DNA of 27,336 nt from an uncultured Oscillospiraceae bacterium (lineage in GTDB: Bacteria > Bacillota > Clostridia > Oscillospirales > Oscillospiraceae): positions 1 to 27,336 of the forward strand of contig CAJTYO010000035.1 in assembly GCA_910584045.1 (NCBI GenBank), read 5' to 3'. The first letter of the stretch is position 1. Every line of letters starts with the position of its first letter. Below the pieces are notes generated by a model, which was not told where the DNA came from, ran no database searches, and worked only from the letters and a program-made list of their open reading frames with translations. Shown one piece after another: positions 1 to 7,164 of this stretch. The translations under genes and the position numbers were made by a program.

Positions 1-160
1 CCCCCGCCCCCCCGGCCGCAGGGGCCGAAGACGTCCGCCAGCCCCGCCAGCAGGCGGCGGTAGCGCTCCGTCTGCTCCGGCGCGGCGGCGGGGCCGTACA
101 GCCCCGCCACGGCGGCTTCCAGCTTTTCGAAATCAGTCAGGGGGGAAAAGTGTACTCCAT
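1..160 (-). CDS. Galactokinase-like protein, N-terminus only, with apparent frameshift
   Basis: A gene starts at an ATG at 160 behind a good ribosome binding site (AGGAGG, 8 bases upstream) and runs off the left edge. Read literally it stops after seven codons. If one C is added to the six-C run (positions 140-145) the frame opens and reads MEYTFPPLTDFEKLEAAV, then LYGP, then ERYRRLLAGLADVFG to the edge. The LYG ... RY..LL ... FG spacing resembles the start of Firmicutes galactokinases, just before their APGRTEIGGNHTDH motif, which would lie off-window. The first 14 bases are almost pure C, so the edge may be a weak base-call region. The one-base deficit could be a real mutation or a homopolymer error. 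The family call is tentative; the start and the frame problem are seen directly. Confidence 0.5.
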
Positions 161-204
161 AGCAGCCTCCTAATAAATCTTCGATTTTGCAGTTTTTTTC
201 CTTT

Positions 205-233
205 ATTATAGGAGCTGCCCAGGCGGATGAACA
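205..233 (-). promoter_or_regulatory. Possible promoter of the galactokinase-like gene
   Basis: Reading leftward, a perfect TATAAT (205-210) lies 44 bases upstream of the ATG at 160. The hexamer 17 bases further upstream, TGTTCA (228-233), is a poor -35 match, so the promoter may depend on an activator. The gap 161-287 holds nothing else I can name. Confidence 0.4.
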
Positions 234-287
234 TGGATTTTTTGAGCGGTTTATACTATTTTTTGGTCAGGACCGTCCCGGCGCGGT

Positions 288-1922
288 TTATGCCGGCTGC
301 AGCTCGTACACCTGGGTAAACTGCGCCTTCCGCTCGGGGGAGAGGTGGTGGCTGACCAGGATCAGCGTCAGCTGCCGGTTGGCCAGCAGACTCTTCTCCA
401 CGATGTCCGCGTTCTTCTGATCCAGGGCGCTGGTGCCCTCGTCCACCAGGAGGATGGAGCGGTCGTGGATCAGGGCGCGGGCAATGGCCACCCGCTGCTT
501 TTGTCCGCCGGAGAGATTTCCGCCCTCCTCGCCCGCCAGGGTGTCCAGGCCGTCGGGCATGGAGGCCAGATCGCCCGCCAGGGCGCTGTCCCGCAGCGCC
601 TGCTCCAACTGCGCGTCGGTAAAGCTCCCGCCCAGGGTGATGTTGTCCCGGATGGTGGAGTTGAACAGAAACACGTTCTGCTCAATGTAGCTCATCTGCC
701 GCTGAAGCTGCTCCGGGGTGAAGCTTTTGGCGTCCCTGCCGTCGAAGCGGATGGCTCCGCCGTAGTCCGGCAGCCAGCCCAGCAGGAGCTTCAGCAGCGT
801 GGATTTCCCGCAGCCGGAGGGGCCGGTGAGGGCGTATTTGCCGCCCCGCTTAAACTGGAGGGACAGGTCCCGCAGGATGGGCCGGCCGCCGTATTGGAAG
901 CTGAGGTTCTCCACCGTGACGGCGCTGCTCAGCCGCTCAAGCCCGCCGCCGGTCCCGGTCCGCCCGTCGCCGGCGCGGACGGTGATCTTTTCGAAATAGG
1001 GTCTGGAGGAGGAGAAGGACAGCAGCAGCTGCGCCATGCTCCCCAGGGCGTTGGACAGGCTTCCGCACAGGTTGCCGCCGCCCATCAGGGAGCCCTGGAG
1101 GATCACGCCCCGGATGGACAATATGCCAATCAGGACGTTGACCAGCATCTGACAGAGGATGTTGACGCAGCCGATCCCCGCGCCGACGAAGCCCTTCACA
1201 TAGGTCAGGCGGAATTTGGGTCCTTCGATCTGGTCGCTGGCCGCGTCCGCTCCCTGGCGGAAGCGCTGCTCCCGGCCAAAGGAGCGCAGTACGTCATACC
1301 CCGCCAGAAGGTCCTTCAGCCGGCTGGTAGCCGCGGCCTGCTCCCGGGCGCAGTCGCCGCCCAGCGCCTCCATCCGTTTGTTGAACAGCCGGGGGACAAG
1401 CAGCATGACCACGGTCGTCGCCAGCGCGGCCCCCAGCAGGGACCAGTGGAGCGTCAGCAGCGCGGCGGCGCTGAACACGACCGTGGCGGCGGAATCAACG
1501 CACTGATAAAAGGGGCTCCAGGCCAGATTTTCGATTTGGTTGACGTCATTGGTGAACCAGGACAGGTATTCCCCCGTGTCCAGCGCGTGGAACTCCCCGT
1601 GATTTTTCCCCAGCAGCGTCGCCGCCATATCCCGCCGGACGGCGTTGTTCATGGCGCGGACCGCGCGGCCCTGGAAGAAATCCTGCAGGCTGTTGATCCC
1701 CAGCAGGAGAAACCATGCGCCCATCATCACCGCGATCCAAAAGGCGAAGCCGCGCAGGTCGCGCTCAATGATGCTCTGGAAGGTCTGGATCATCACCAGG
1801 CTGGTTCCGGTTTGCAGCGCGCACACAGCCAGAGTGGGCAGAATCGCCAGAAAATTGGCCGCCCAAAACCGCTTCAAATAGTGGGTCATGCCCATGCGGG
1901 CGCTTTTACGGTTGATTTTCAT
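288..1922 (-). CDS. ABC exporter, fused membrane and ATPase domains
   Basis: A half-size ABC exporter, expected to dimerise in the membrane and pump lipids, drugs or peptides outward using ATP. About six membrane helices lie between residues 20 and 300 (clear ones near 22-44, 61-80, 142-180 and 247-300). The ATPase domain follows from about 335: Walker A GPSGCGKS (367-374), Q-loop Q415, signature LSGGQ (470-474), Walker B ILLVDE (490-495) and H-loop H525. All catalytic residues are present, so it should be active. The residue after the catalytic Glu is Gly, where Pro or Ala is usual. At 544 aa it is slightly short for the family (about 570-600), mainly at the N-terminus. Its ATG overlaps the stop of the upstream XRE regulator (ATGA), so the two are co-translated and probably co-regulated. 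The substrate cannot be read from sequence. Confidence 0.9.
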   Translation of the reverse strand: MKINRKSARMGMTHYLKRFWAANFLAILPTLAVCALQTGTSLVMIQTFQSIIERDLRGFAFWIAVMMGAWFLLLGINSLQDFFQGRAVRAMNNAVRRDMAATLLGKNHGEFHALDTGEYLSWFTNDVNQIENLAWSPFYQCVDSAATVVFSAAALLTLHWSLLGAALATTVVMLLVPRLFNKRMEALGGDCAREQAAATSRLKDLLAGYDVLRSFGREQRFRQGADAASDQIEGPKFRLTYVKGFVGAGIGCVNILCQMLVNVLIGILSIRGVILQGSLMGGGNLCGSLSNALGSMAQLLLSFSSSRPYFEKITVRAGDGRTGTGGGLERLSSAVTVENLSFQYGGRPILRDLSLQFKRGGKYALTGPSGCGKSTLLKLLLGWLPDYGGAIRFDGRDAKSFTPEQLQRQMSYIEQNVFLFNSTIRDNITLGGSFTDAQLEQALRDSALAGDLASMPDGLDTLAGEEGGNLSGGQKQRVAIARALIHDRSILLVDEGTSALDQKNADIVEKSLLANRQLTLILVSHHLSPERKAQFTQVYELQPA

Positions 1923-2815
1923 TTCACTTTTTCTCCTTTTTCTTTTTCGGAGCCGCCCCAGATCTCGTTTGCCGCAAGCAGCGGGAGCTCATCCCCGATC
2001 CGCAGCGAATTCAAATCGCGCTGCATGAAGCACCGGGCCAGATAGAGCAGCGGGATGAAGGTCAGCGGCTCGGCGACCTGATAGGCCGTGACCGTCCCCT
2101 CCGCCAGCTCCAGCTCCATGCGGTAGAGAACCTTGCGCTCCGCCAGCAGCTCCAGCAGCTCCTCCGCCGTCTCCCGGGGCATATCCAGCTGTTTTGCCGC
2201 CGCGTCGGGGGAAAAATAATGGGGCCTCCGGCTGTGCAGATACCCCAGCAGCTCCAGACAGCCGGGCTTTGCCAGGATTTCAAACAGGCGGCGGTACTCG
2301 CCTTTGGGGGCGAACCACTGGGCGTAGCCGTCTTTGGGCTTCGGCCAGAGGGTGACAAAGGACAGGTCCTCGGCATGGACGTCCACCAGAATACCGCCTC
2401 CGCACTGGCACTGGCTGATCATCAGCCGGTCGCCGTCGTCCCCCAGGTCGGGCCGGCAGGTGTCCAGATACCCGAACTCCGGCAGGCGCAGCCCGTCCGG
2501 CAGAAAATGAGTGAGAGAGGACCAGACCAGACGGCAGAACCGGCTCATCCGCTCCTCGTTGGGGAAGCCCCTCAGCCAGCGGCCCACCGCGTCCTCCACA
2601 TTGATCTGCTCTCCGCCCTCCAGGCCAAACAGGGCGTCGATGGTCACGCCCAGCTGTCTGGACAGGATGGGCAGCAATTCCACATCCGGCGCGCCGCCCT
2701 TTTCCCATTTTCCTACCGCCTGGGAGGATACCCCAACCATCTTGCCCAGCTGCTCTTGGGTGAGGCCCCGCTCTTTTCGCAGCGCGGCGATGCGGGCGCT
2801 TAATACGCTTGGCAT
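1919..2815 (-). CDS. XRE-family transcriptional regulator with C-terminal effector domain
   Basis: A 298-aa DNA-binding regulator. Residues 1-60 form a Cro/C1-type helix-turn-helix (LTQEQLGKMVGVSSQAVGKW, then a typical acidic and hydrophobic run ending in IDALFGL). The remaining 240 residues are a separate domain with a Cys pair (QCQCGGG) and a second winged-helix-like segment (LLGYLHSRRPHYFSPDAAA ... LLELLAERKVLYRM). I cannot assign this part to a named family. The start at 2815 (MPSVLSARI) is chosen because the HTH begins there and a consensus promoter lies 34 bases upstream; the open frame extends further upstream but would swallow that promoter. It is coupled to the exporter by a 4-base overlap, so it probably controls that transporter and itself. 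Confidence 0.85.
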   Translation of the reverse strand: MPSVLSARIAALRKERGLTQEQLGKMVGVSSQAVGKWEKGGAPDVELLPILSRQLGVTIDALFGLEGGEQINVEDAVGRWLRGFPNEERMSRFCRLVWSSLTHFLPDGLRLPEFGYLDTCRPDLGDDGDRLMISQCQCGGGILVDVHAEDLSFVTLWPKPKDGYAQWFAPKGEYRRLFEILAKPGCLELLGYLHSRRPHYFSPDAAAKQLDMPRETAEELLELLAERKVLYRMELELAEGTVTAYQVAEPLTFIPLLYLARCFMQRDLNSLRIGDELPLLAANEIWGGSEKEKGEKVK

Positions 2816-2848
2816 GTTATGAACACCGTCCTTTCGCTTTCTGGTTGT

Positions 2849-2877
2849 ATCATAGCAAAAGTCGCGGTTGGATTCAA
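2849..2877 (-). promoter_or_regulatory. Sigma-A-type promoter of the XRE/exporter operon
   Basis: Reading leftward: -35 TTGAAT (2872-2877), 17-base spacer, -10 TATGAT (2849-2854). The ATG at 2815 follows 33 bases later, behind AAAGGA. Confidence 0.75.
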
Positions 2878-2927
2878 GCGACGCTTTTTTTGCAAAAAAC
2901 AACCAATGGTTTCATCTAGGAAACTGC

Positions 2928-2956
2928 TTGCCCATCCGGAAATCTTACGCTATACT
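2928..2956 (+). promoter_or_regulatory. Sigma-A-type promoter of the aldolase gene
   Basis: TTGCCC (2928-2933), 17-base spacer, TATACT (2951-2956). It is divergent from the XRE promoter; the two -35 boxes are about 50 bases apart, so one bound regulator could touch both. The ribosome binding site AGGAGG is at 3015-3020. Confidence 0.7.
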
Positions 2957-3029
2957 ATAGCCGTTGGGCTGTCTATGAAGTCTTCAGCGGAGGCCGCTTC
3001 GACTATAAAAAACCAGGAGGCAAACAAAT

Positions 3030-4052
3030 ATGCTGTTTTTCCGCAACGATTACGGGGCCGGGGCCCACCCGGCGGTTCTGGAGGCCGTCCTCCGCACGAA
3101 CATGGAGCTGACCTCCGGCTATGGAACGGACCCCCACTGCCTGGCGGCGGCGGAGACCGTCCGCGGCCTCTGCGGCTGTCCGGAGGCGGCCGTCCACTTT
3201 CTGGTGGGCGGAACACAGGTGAACAAGACCGCCATCGCCGCCTTCCTGCGGCCCTGCGAGGCCGTCGCTGCCGCCGCCAGCGGGCACATCTGCGTCCATG
3301 AGGCCGGGGCGGTGGAGGGGAGCGGTCACAAGGTCCTCGCCATCCCCGCCCCCGACGGCAAGCTGACCCCCGCCCTTCTGGAGGAGGCCATGGCCGGCCC
3401 CTTCAGCGAGCACACCGTGCTGCCAAAGCTGGCCTACGTCTCCAACACCACGGAGCTGGGTACCGTCTACACCCGGGAGGAGCTGTACGCGCTGGGGGAG
3501 GCATGCCGCCGTCTGGGCCTGCTGCTCTACTGCGACGGGGCGCGGCTGGGCTGCGCCATGGAGGCGGGGGGCACGGAACTGGCCGACTACGCCCGGACCT
3601 GCGACGCGTTCACCATCGGCGGCACCAAGAACGGCCTCCTCTTCGGCGAGGCTCTGGTGATTGTCAGCCCCGCCCTGCAGCCGGATTTCCGCCGGTATAT
3701 GAAGCAGCAGGGGGCCATGCTGGCCAAGGGCCGCCTGCTGGGCGTGCAGTTCGAGGCGGTCCTCCGGGACGGGCTGTACCGCCGGCTGGCCGCCCACGCC
3801 AACGCCATGGCCCGGCGTCTGGCGGAGGGGCTGGAGGCGCTGGACGTGCCCCTGCTGGTTCCCGCCCGGAGCAACCAGCTGTTCCCCATTCTGCCCGCCG
3901 GCGCGGCGGAGGCGCTGGCCCGAGAGGTGGAATTCGAGGTGGAGAGACAGCTGGACGGGGCGCGCACCTGCATCCGCTTTGTCACCGCCTGGCACACCCA
4001 GGAGAGGGACGCAGCCGCCCTGCTGGAGGCGCTGGCGCGGATACTGAGATAA
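3030..4052 (+). CDS. Low-specificity L-threonine aldolase family protein (PLP enzyme)
   Basis: A 340-aa fold-type I PLP enzyme of the threonine aldolase/beta-eliminating lyase family, whose members split L-threonine or L-allo-threonine to glycine and acetaldehyde. It begins with the family pattern FRNDYGAGAHPAVLEAV and has SGYGTD (29-34). The GGTQVNK stretch (60-66) would hold the cofactor phosphate, D169 in YCDGARLG would pair with the pyridine nitrogen, and K200 in TIGGTKNG is the likely Schiff-base lysine. Length matches the family (about 340). It is a single-gene unit with its own promoter and a strong terminator. Amino-acid catabolism is the likely role, but exact substrate preference cannot be read from the sequence. 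Confidence 0.9.
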   Translation: MLFFRNDYGAGAHPAVLEAVLRTNMELTSGYGTDPHCLAAAETVRGLCGCPEAAVHFLVGGTQVNKTAIAAFLRPCEAVAAAASGHICVHEAGAVEGSGHKVLAIPAPDGKLTPALLEEAMAGPFSEHTVLPKLAYVSNTTELGTVYTREELYALGEACRRLGLLLYCDGARLGCAMEAGGTELADYARTCDAFTIGGTKNGLLFGEALVIVSPALQPDFRRYMKQQGAMLAKGRLLGVQFEAVLRDGLYRRLAAHANAMARRLAEGLEALDVPLLVPARSNQLFPILPAGAAEALAREVEFEVERQLDGARTCIRFVTAWHTQERDAAALLEALARILR

Positions 4053-4067
4053 AAAACCCCGGCGGTT

Positions 4068-4081
4068 CAGCGCCTGATAAA
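4068..4081 (+). repeat. Left copy of 14-bp inverted repeat CAGCGCCTGATAAA
   Basis: An exact reverse complement lies at 7126-7139. Both copies follow a gene whose TAA stop is embedded in TAAAAAACCC followed by a GGCGG block, so the similarity extends beyond the 14 bases. The pair brackets the AT-rich MerR/ABC block and the RepA remnant. Confidence 0.6.
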
Positions 4082-4101
4082 AAGTTTTCTTTGCCGGGCG
4101 G

Positions 4102-4139
4102 CAGCCGCATGATACTGCAGTGTCATGCGGCTGTTTTTT
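4102..4139 (+). terminator. Intrinsic terminator of the aldolase gene
   Basis: An 11-bp perfect stem (CAGCCGCATGA / TCATGCGGCTG) with a 10-base loop, followed by six T. Confidence 0.85.
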
Positions 4140-4332
4140 GTTATACCTGCTAAGTTCCGGGGAAAAATCGATCTCGCCAATGAGAGTATGGTGTGCGTCA
4201 ATGCGCTGGACACGGCGGCCGCCAAAAGCCGGAGGGCACATCCCGTCCAGCTTTTTGGCGCGTGATAACCCATCCTATCCCCCAAAAATTTGCCGATAAT
4301 ACCCGATAATACGTGGAAATATAAAAAAGGTC
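4140..4332. other. Intergenic stretch with no recognisable gene
   Basis: No ORF with a ribosome binding site is visible. A 38-codon open frame on the plus strand (from about 4145 to the TGA at about 4263) has no start context and matches nothing I know. The last part contains a tandem 10-bp repeat (4293-4312). Confidence 0.5.
4293..4312 (+). repeat. Tandem 10-bp direct repeat CCGATAATAC x2
   Basis: Two exact head-to-tail copies, 4293-4302 and 4303-4312, about 20 bases upstream of the -35 box of the merR promoter. This could be a direct-repeat protein-binding site or chance. Confidence 0.5.
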
Positions 4333-4363
4333 TTGCTCATGACGCAGCGTAATGAAGTATACT
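4333..4363 (+). promoter_or_regulatory. MerR-type promoter with 19-bp spacer and internal dyad
   Basis: -35 TTGCTC (4333-4338) and -10 TATACT (4358-4363) are separated by 19 bases rather than 17. The spacer contains a near-perfect dyad, CATGACGC-A-GCGTAATG (4339-4355), with one mismatched pair. A stretched spacer with a central palindrome is the hallmark of MerR-activated promoters, and a MerR-family gene follows, so autoregulation is very likely. Confidence 0.8.
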
Positions 4364-4385
4364 GCCCACAGGAGGTGTTTTGAAC

Positions 4386-5186
4386 GTGGAAAGATACCGA
4401 GCGATTCCACAGGGATATATGACCGCAGGGTCACTTGCAAAGAAAATGGGAGTAACGGTCAGAACCTTACAGCATTATGACAAGGAAGGACTGCTCTCAC
4501 CGTCGGCTATGAGTGAAGGCGGCCGCAGGCTATATACGGATAAAGACATTATCAAGCTCCACCAGATACTATCCCTGAAGCATCTGGGTTTTTCCCTGGA
4601 TGACATCAGAGACAGATTGATTCCGCTGGACGCCCCGGCCGATGTGGCGCAAATTCTTTCGGAGCAAGCTGCTGTTATACGTGAAAAGATAGCAGCTTTA
4701 TCACAATCGCTGTCGGCAGTTGAGGCGTTGAAAACGGAGGTGCTTGAAATGCAGTCGGTGGACTTCAAAAAATATGCGGATATCATTGTCAATCTGGAGA
4801 TGAAAAATGATTTCTATTGGCTCATCAAGCACTTTGACAGTGAAACGCTGGATCACATCCGCAGCCAGTTTGACAAGGAAAGCGGTATGGCGTTTCTGCA
4901 AAAATTTCTGCATCTCCAGGACGAGGCAATTCGGCTCCAGGATGCGGGTGTACCCGCAGGGAGCCCGGAAGGGCTGCAATTCGCAAAAGCCTATTGGGAT
5001 ATGATTTTGGAGTTCACAAACGGGGATGCCGCCATGCTCCCCAAGCTCATGCAAATAGGGGAAAGCGATGAATTTAATCAGGAATTGAAGCAGATGCAAA
5101 CCAGAGCAAATGTTTTTATTGAACCGGCGCTGGGCGCTTACTTTTCAAATTTGGGGATAGACCCATTCCAGGAGGAAACAACATGA
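4386..5186 (+). CDS. MerR-family regulator with TipAS-like effector domain
   Basis: An activator/repressor expected to sense a small molecule and control the adjacent ABC genes. Residues about 10-80 are a MerR winged helix (MTAGSLAKKMGVTVRTLQHY, then EGGRRLYTDKDIIKLHQIL), followed by a coiled-coil dimerisation helix (about 85-125) and a helical C-terminal domain of TipAS type, a fold known to bind thiopeptides and related drugs. The GTG start at 4386 is chosen: the full Shine-Dalgarno AGGAGGTG (4370-4377) is well placed for it and the product then begins MERYRAIPQGYM, as in relatives I remember. A TTG at 4380 is in frame but too close to the SD. The stop overlaps the next ATG (ATGA). Codon use is AT-richer than that of the flanking genes. 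Confidence 0.88.
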   Translation: MERYRAIPQGYMTAGSLAKKMGVTVRTLQHYDKEGLLSPSAMSEGGRRLYTDKDIIKLHQILSLKHLGFSLDDIRDRLIPLDAPADVAQILSEQAAVIREKIAALSQSLSAVEALKTEVLEMQSVDFKKYADIIVNLEMKNDFYWLIKHFDSETLDHIRSQFDKESGMAFLQKFLHLQDEAIRLQDAGVPAGSPEGLQFAKAYWDMILEFTNGDAAMLPKLMQIGESDEFNQELKQMQTRANVFIEPALGAYFSNLGIDPFQEETT

Positions 5187-5998
5187 CAGAGGCATTGCAG
5201 GTGAACGGATTGCGTAAAAGCTACGGGAAAAACGAGGTGCTGAAGGGCGTTGATTTGTGCGTGCGCAGAGGAGACATTTTCGCATTGCTCGGCGTAAACG
5301 GCGCGGGGAAAACAACTGCGCTTGAATGTATTGAAGGTTTGCGCAAGTGCGACGGCGGCAATATATCCATAAGCGGACGTATGGGGATTCAATTACAGTC
5401 GGCTTCGCTGCCCGCCCATATCAAGGGGATGGAGGCCGTTCACCTTTTTGCGAAATGGAACCGGGCCGCTGCTGACGCCTCTATGCTGGCGGCGCTGGGT
5501 GTAAACAGTCTGGTGGACAAACAGTATCAGGAGATGTCGGCCGGGCAGAAACGGCGGCTGCATTTGGCCCTGGCTTTAATCAGCGATCCCGATATTGTGT
5601 TCCTGGACGAGCCAACCGCCGGACTGGACGTTGAGGGACGGATATCTCTCCACGAGTATATCCGTACGCTGAAGGCCCAGGGAAAAACGATCCTGCTGGC
5701 CAGCCATGATATGGCCGAAGTAGAAAGCCTGTGTGACAGCATCGCAATTCTGAAAGACGGCCGGATCGCGTTTTCGGGAACAGTGAACGAGCTGACGGAG
5801 GCGGTCGGAAAACATTACAATATCTCTATCAAGACAAGCCAGGGAACAGAAACCTTTGAAGCTGACAACATTGGGGAAAGTTTGATTTCCATATTGAAAG
5901 GCTATCGGGAAAAGAGGATGGACATTCAGGACGTCCAGGTAGACCGCGGCTCTCTGGAACAGCATTTTGTAAGAATAGCAAGGGGGCGTAAAGAATGA
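5183..5998 (+). CDS. ABC transporter ATP-binding protein (MerR cassette)
   Basis: The 271-aa ATPase subunit of a two-component ABC-2 exporter. Walker A GVNGAGKT (37-44), Q-loop around Q71, signature MSAGQ (118-122; Met replaces the usual Leu), Walker B DIVFLDE (137-143) and H-loop H175. The last 60 residues form a small extra domain typical of drug-resistance ATPases of the BcrA/DrrA type. It is coupled on both sides by ATGA overlaps, to merR upstream and the permease downstream, so the three make one translational unit. By its regulator type the cassette most likely removes a toxic peptide or drug; that role is inferred. Confidence 0.9.
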   Translation: MTEALQVNGLRKSYGKNEVLKGVDLCVRRGDIFALLGVNGAGKTTALECIEGLRKCDGGNISISGRMGIQLQSASLPAHIKGMEAVHLFAKWNRAAADASMLAALGVNSLVDKQYQEMSAGQKRRLHLALALISDPDIVFLDEPTAGLDVEGRISLHEYIRTLKAQGKTILLASHDMAEVESLCDSIAILKDGRIAFSGTVNELTEAVGKHYNISIKTSQGTETFEADNIGESLISILKGYREKRMDIQDVQVDRGSLEQHFVRIARGRKE

Positions 5999-6711
5999 AC
6001 GGATTTTTATATGGAGCTGCATTACAGTGGAAGCTGGATTTGCGAAGCCGGACAATGTTGATTGCCTGCTACGCCGTTCCGCTCCTGTTTTTCGCGGTTA
6101 TGGGAGGAATTTTTACGTCCGTTATGCCAGAAAGCGGCCAGACTTTGATTCAGTCCATGACAGTATTCTCCGTCACCATGGGTGCGTTGATTGGATTGCC
6201 GCCCTCGCTTGCGGAAATATACAGGAGCGGCATAAAGAACGCATACCAGGCGAATGGCGTACCTTTGTCATTAGGATTATTTTTGACCAATATTTCGGCG
6301 TTTGTTCATCTGCTCATCATGAGCTTCATCCTTTATGTCATTGCGCCGGCTGCCTTTGATGCAAAAATTCCGGCGCATCCGGGAACATATTTTGTTGGGC
6401 TGATTACCCTGATTGCCGTATCGCTCAGTATTGCCAGCGTGATCGGATTGGCCGTAAAAGATACGGCGAATACATCCATGTTTTCTATCCTGCTATTTCT
6501 TCCCTCCACGATGCTCTCGGGAATTATGTTTCCAAGGGATATGCTTCCCAAGGCGTTTGCGGTGGCGGGAAAATTATTTCCCGCAGCATGGGGATACGCA
6601 TTTATGACGGAAAGTGATTTTACGTGGCACAACCTGTGGCCTATGCTCGTTATCTTCATTACGGCTGTGCTGATATGCGCCATATTGCTGAAAAAAATCG
6701 AAACCCGATAG
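5995..6711 (+). CDS. ABC-2 family permease (MerR cassette)
   Basis: A 238-aa integral membrane protein with about six hydrophobic segments (near residues 20-42, 56-75, 97-120, 131-155, 160-180 and 205-232). This is the size and layout of ABC-2 permeases that pair with DrrA/BcrA-like ATPases. It carries the conserved late-loop pattern STMLSGIMFPRDMLP, seen in ABC-2 proteins between helices 5 and 6. It starts inside the ATPase stop codon (ATGA). No terminator follows closely; the next strong hairpin is 300 bases downstream, past a replication-gene remnant. It is AT-richer than the chromosome around it. Confidence 0.88.
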   Translation: MNGFLYGAALQWKLDLRSRTMLIACYAVPLLFFAVMGGIFTSVMPESGQTLIQSMTVFSVTMGALIGLPPSLAEIYRSGIKNAYQANGVPLSLGLFLTNISAFVHLLIMSFILYVIAPAAFDAKIPAHPGTYFVGLITLIAVSLSIASVIGLAVKDTANTSMFSILLFLPSTMLSGIMFPRDMLPKAFAVAGKLFPAAWGYAFMTESDFTWHNLWPMLVIFITAVLICAILLKKIETR

Positions 6712-6756
6712 TGTAGGTGAAGCCATCTGCCCGGCGGCGGGAAAGAAAAAAACGAT

Positions 6757-6993
6757 GCAGTTCAGGCTGCTGCATATCTCGTCCGCGGTATAGCGGATGC
6801 AGACGCGCCCGGTACCGCCGTACCACGCATTCTTGACGGACAGGCTCATACGGTCAAGCAAGCATCCCATAGAGCGGCTTGGAGTCTGTGGAGAGGCGCT
6901 TAAACCGGGTGGGTGATAAGCGGGGCTGCGGAAACAGGTATGCTGCATCGCCTCGCCGCTGTAAAAACAGCTGGGTAATTTCTTATCCGGCAT
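6757..6993 (-). pseudogene. Remnant of a RepA_N-type replication initiator gene
   Basis: Reading leftward from an ATG at 6993 behind a good ribosome binding site (GGAGG, 8 bases away), the pieces match the N-terminal domain of plasmid/ICE replication initiators (RepA_N): FYSGEAMQHTCFR, then in a shifted frame FKRLSTDSKPLYGML, then back in the first frame LDRMSLSVKNAW and GRVCIRYTADEI, ending SSLNC near 6757. The family pattern is YY.GEA....FYR.PK ... LS..AK.LYG.LLDRMSLS.KN.W ... GR.YI.YT.EEI...L.C. At least two frame changes are needed, and homology ends abruptly after about 80 residues, so the gene is dead and truncated. The literal open frame runs on antisense through the permease end, which is not meaningful. 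It indicates that mobile DNA once occupied this spot. Confidence 0.7.
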
Positions 6994-7017
6994 GGCCGCC
7001 GCCTCCTTTTGGGCATG

Positions 7018-7049
7018 AAAAAAGCACGATTGTCAAATCGTGCTTTTTT
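7018..7049. terminator. Strong bidirectional intrinsic terminator
   Basis: A 14-bp perfect stem (AAAAAAGCACGATT / AATCGTGCTTTTTT) with the loop GTCA. A-run and T-run are present on both sides, so it can act in both directions. It separates the acquired block from the minus-strand lipoprotein gene. Confidence 0.9.
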
Positions 7050-7125
7050 CTGAATGTTCGATTTTGTCAAACCGGTCTGCTTTTTTCGGCGACCGCCTAA
7101 CAATGTTGCTTTTTTTGCCTTGTTC

Positions 7126-7139
7126 TTTATCAGGCGCTG
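7126..7139 (-). repeat. Right copy of 14-bp inverted repeat CAGCGCCTGATAAA
   Basis: Exact reverse complement of 4068-4081. On the minus strand it follows the stop codon and terminator of the lipoprotein gene, mirroring the position of the left copy after the aldolase gene. Confidence 0.6.
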
Positions 7140-7143
7140 CCCA

Positions 7144-7164
7144 AAAAAACCCGCCGGGTTTTTT
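7144..7164 (-). terminator. Intrinsic terminator overlapping the lipoprotein stop codon
   Basis: Reading leftward: AAAAAACCC, loop GGC, GGGTTTTTT. The TAA stop (7163-7165) lies partly inside the left arm, so termination is immediate. Confidence 0.75.

Noticed and set aside
345..2045. Long plus-strand ORF (566 codons) opposite the ABC exporter
   Set aside because: It is the antisense of a clear ABC exporter, has repetitive Gly/Gln/Val-rich composition and no ribosome binding site. High GC produces such shadows.
4145..4263. Small plus-strand open frame between the aldolase terminator and the merR promoter
   Set aside because: No start codon context or ribosome binding site, and no recognisable motif.
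6574..6993. 139-aa minus-strand ORF as an intact gene
   Set aside because: Its right part is a frameshifted RepA_N fragment and its left part is antisense to the permease; better described as a pseudogene remnant.
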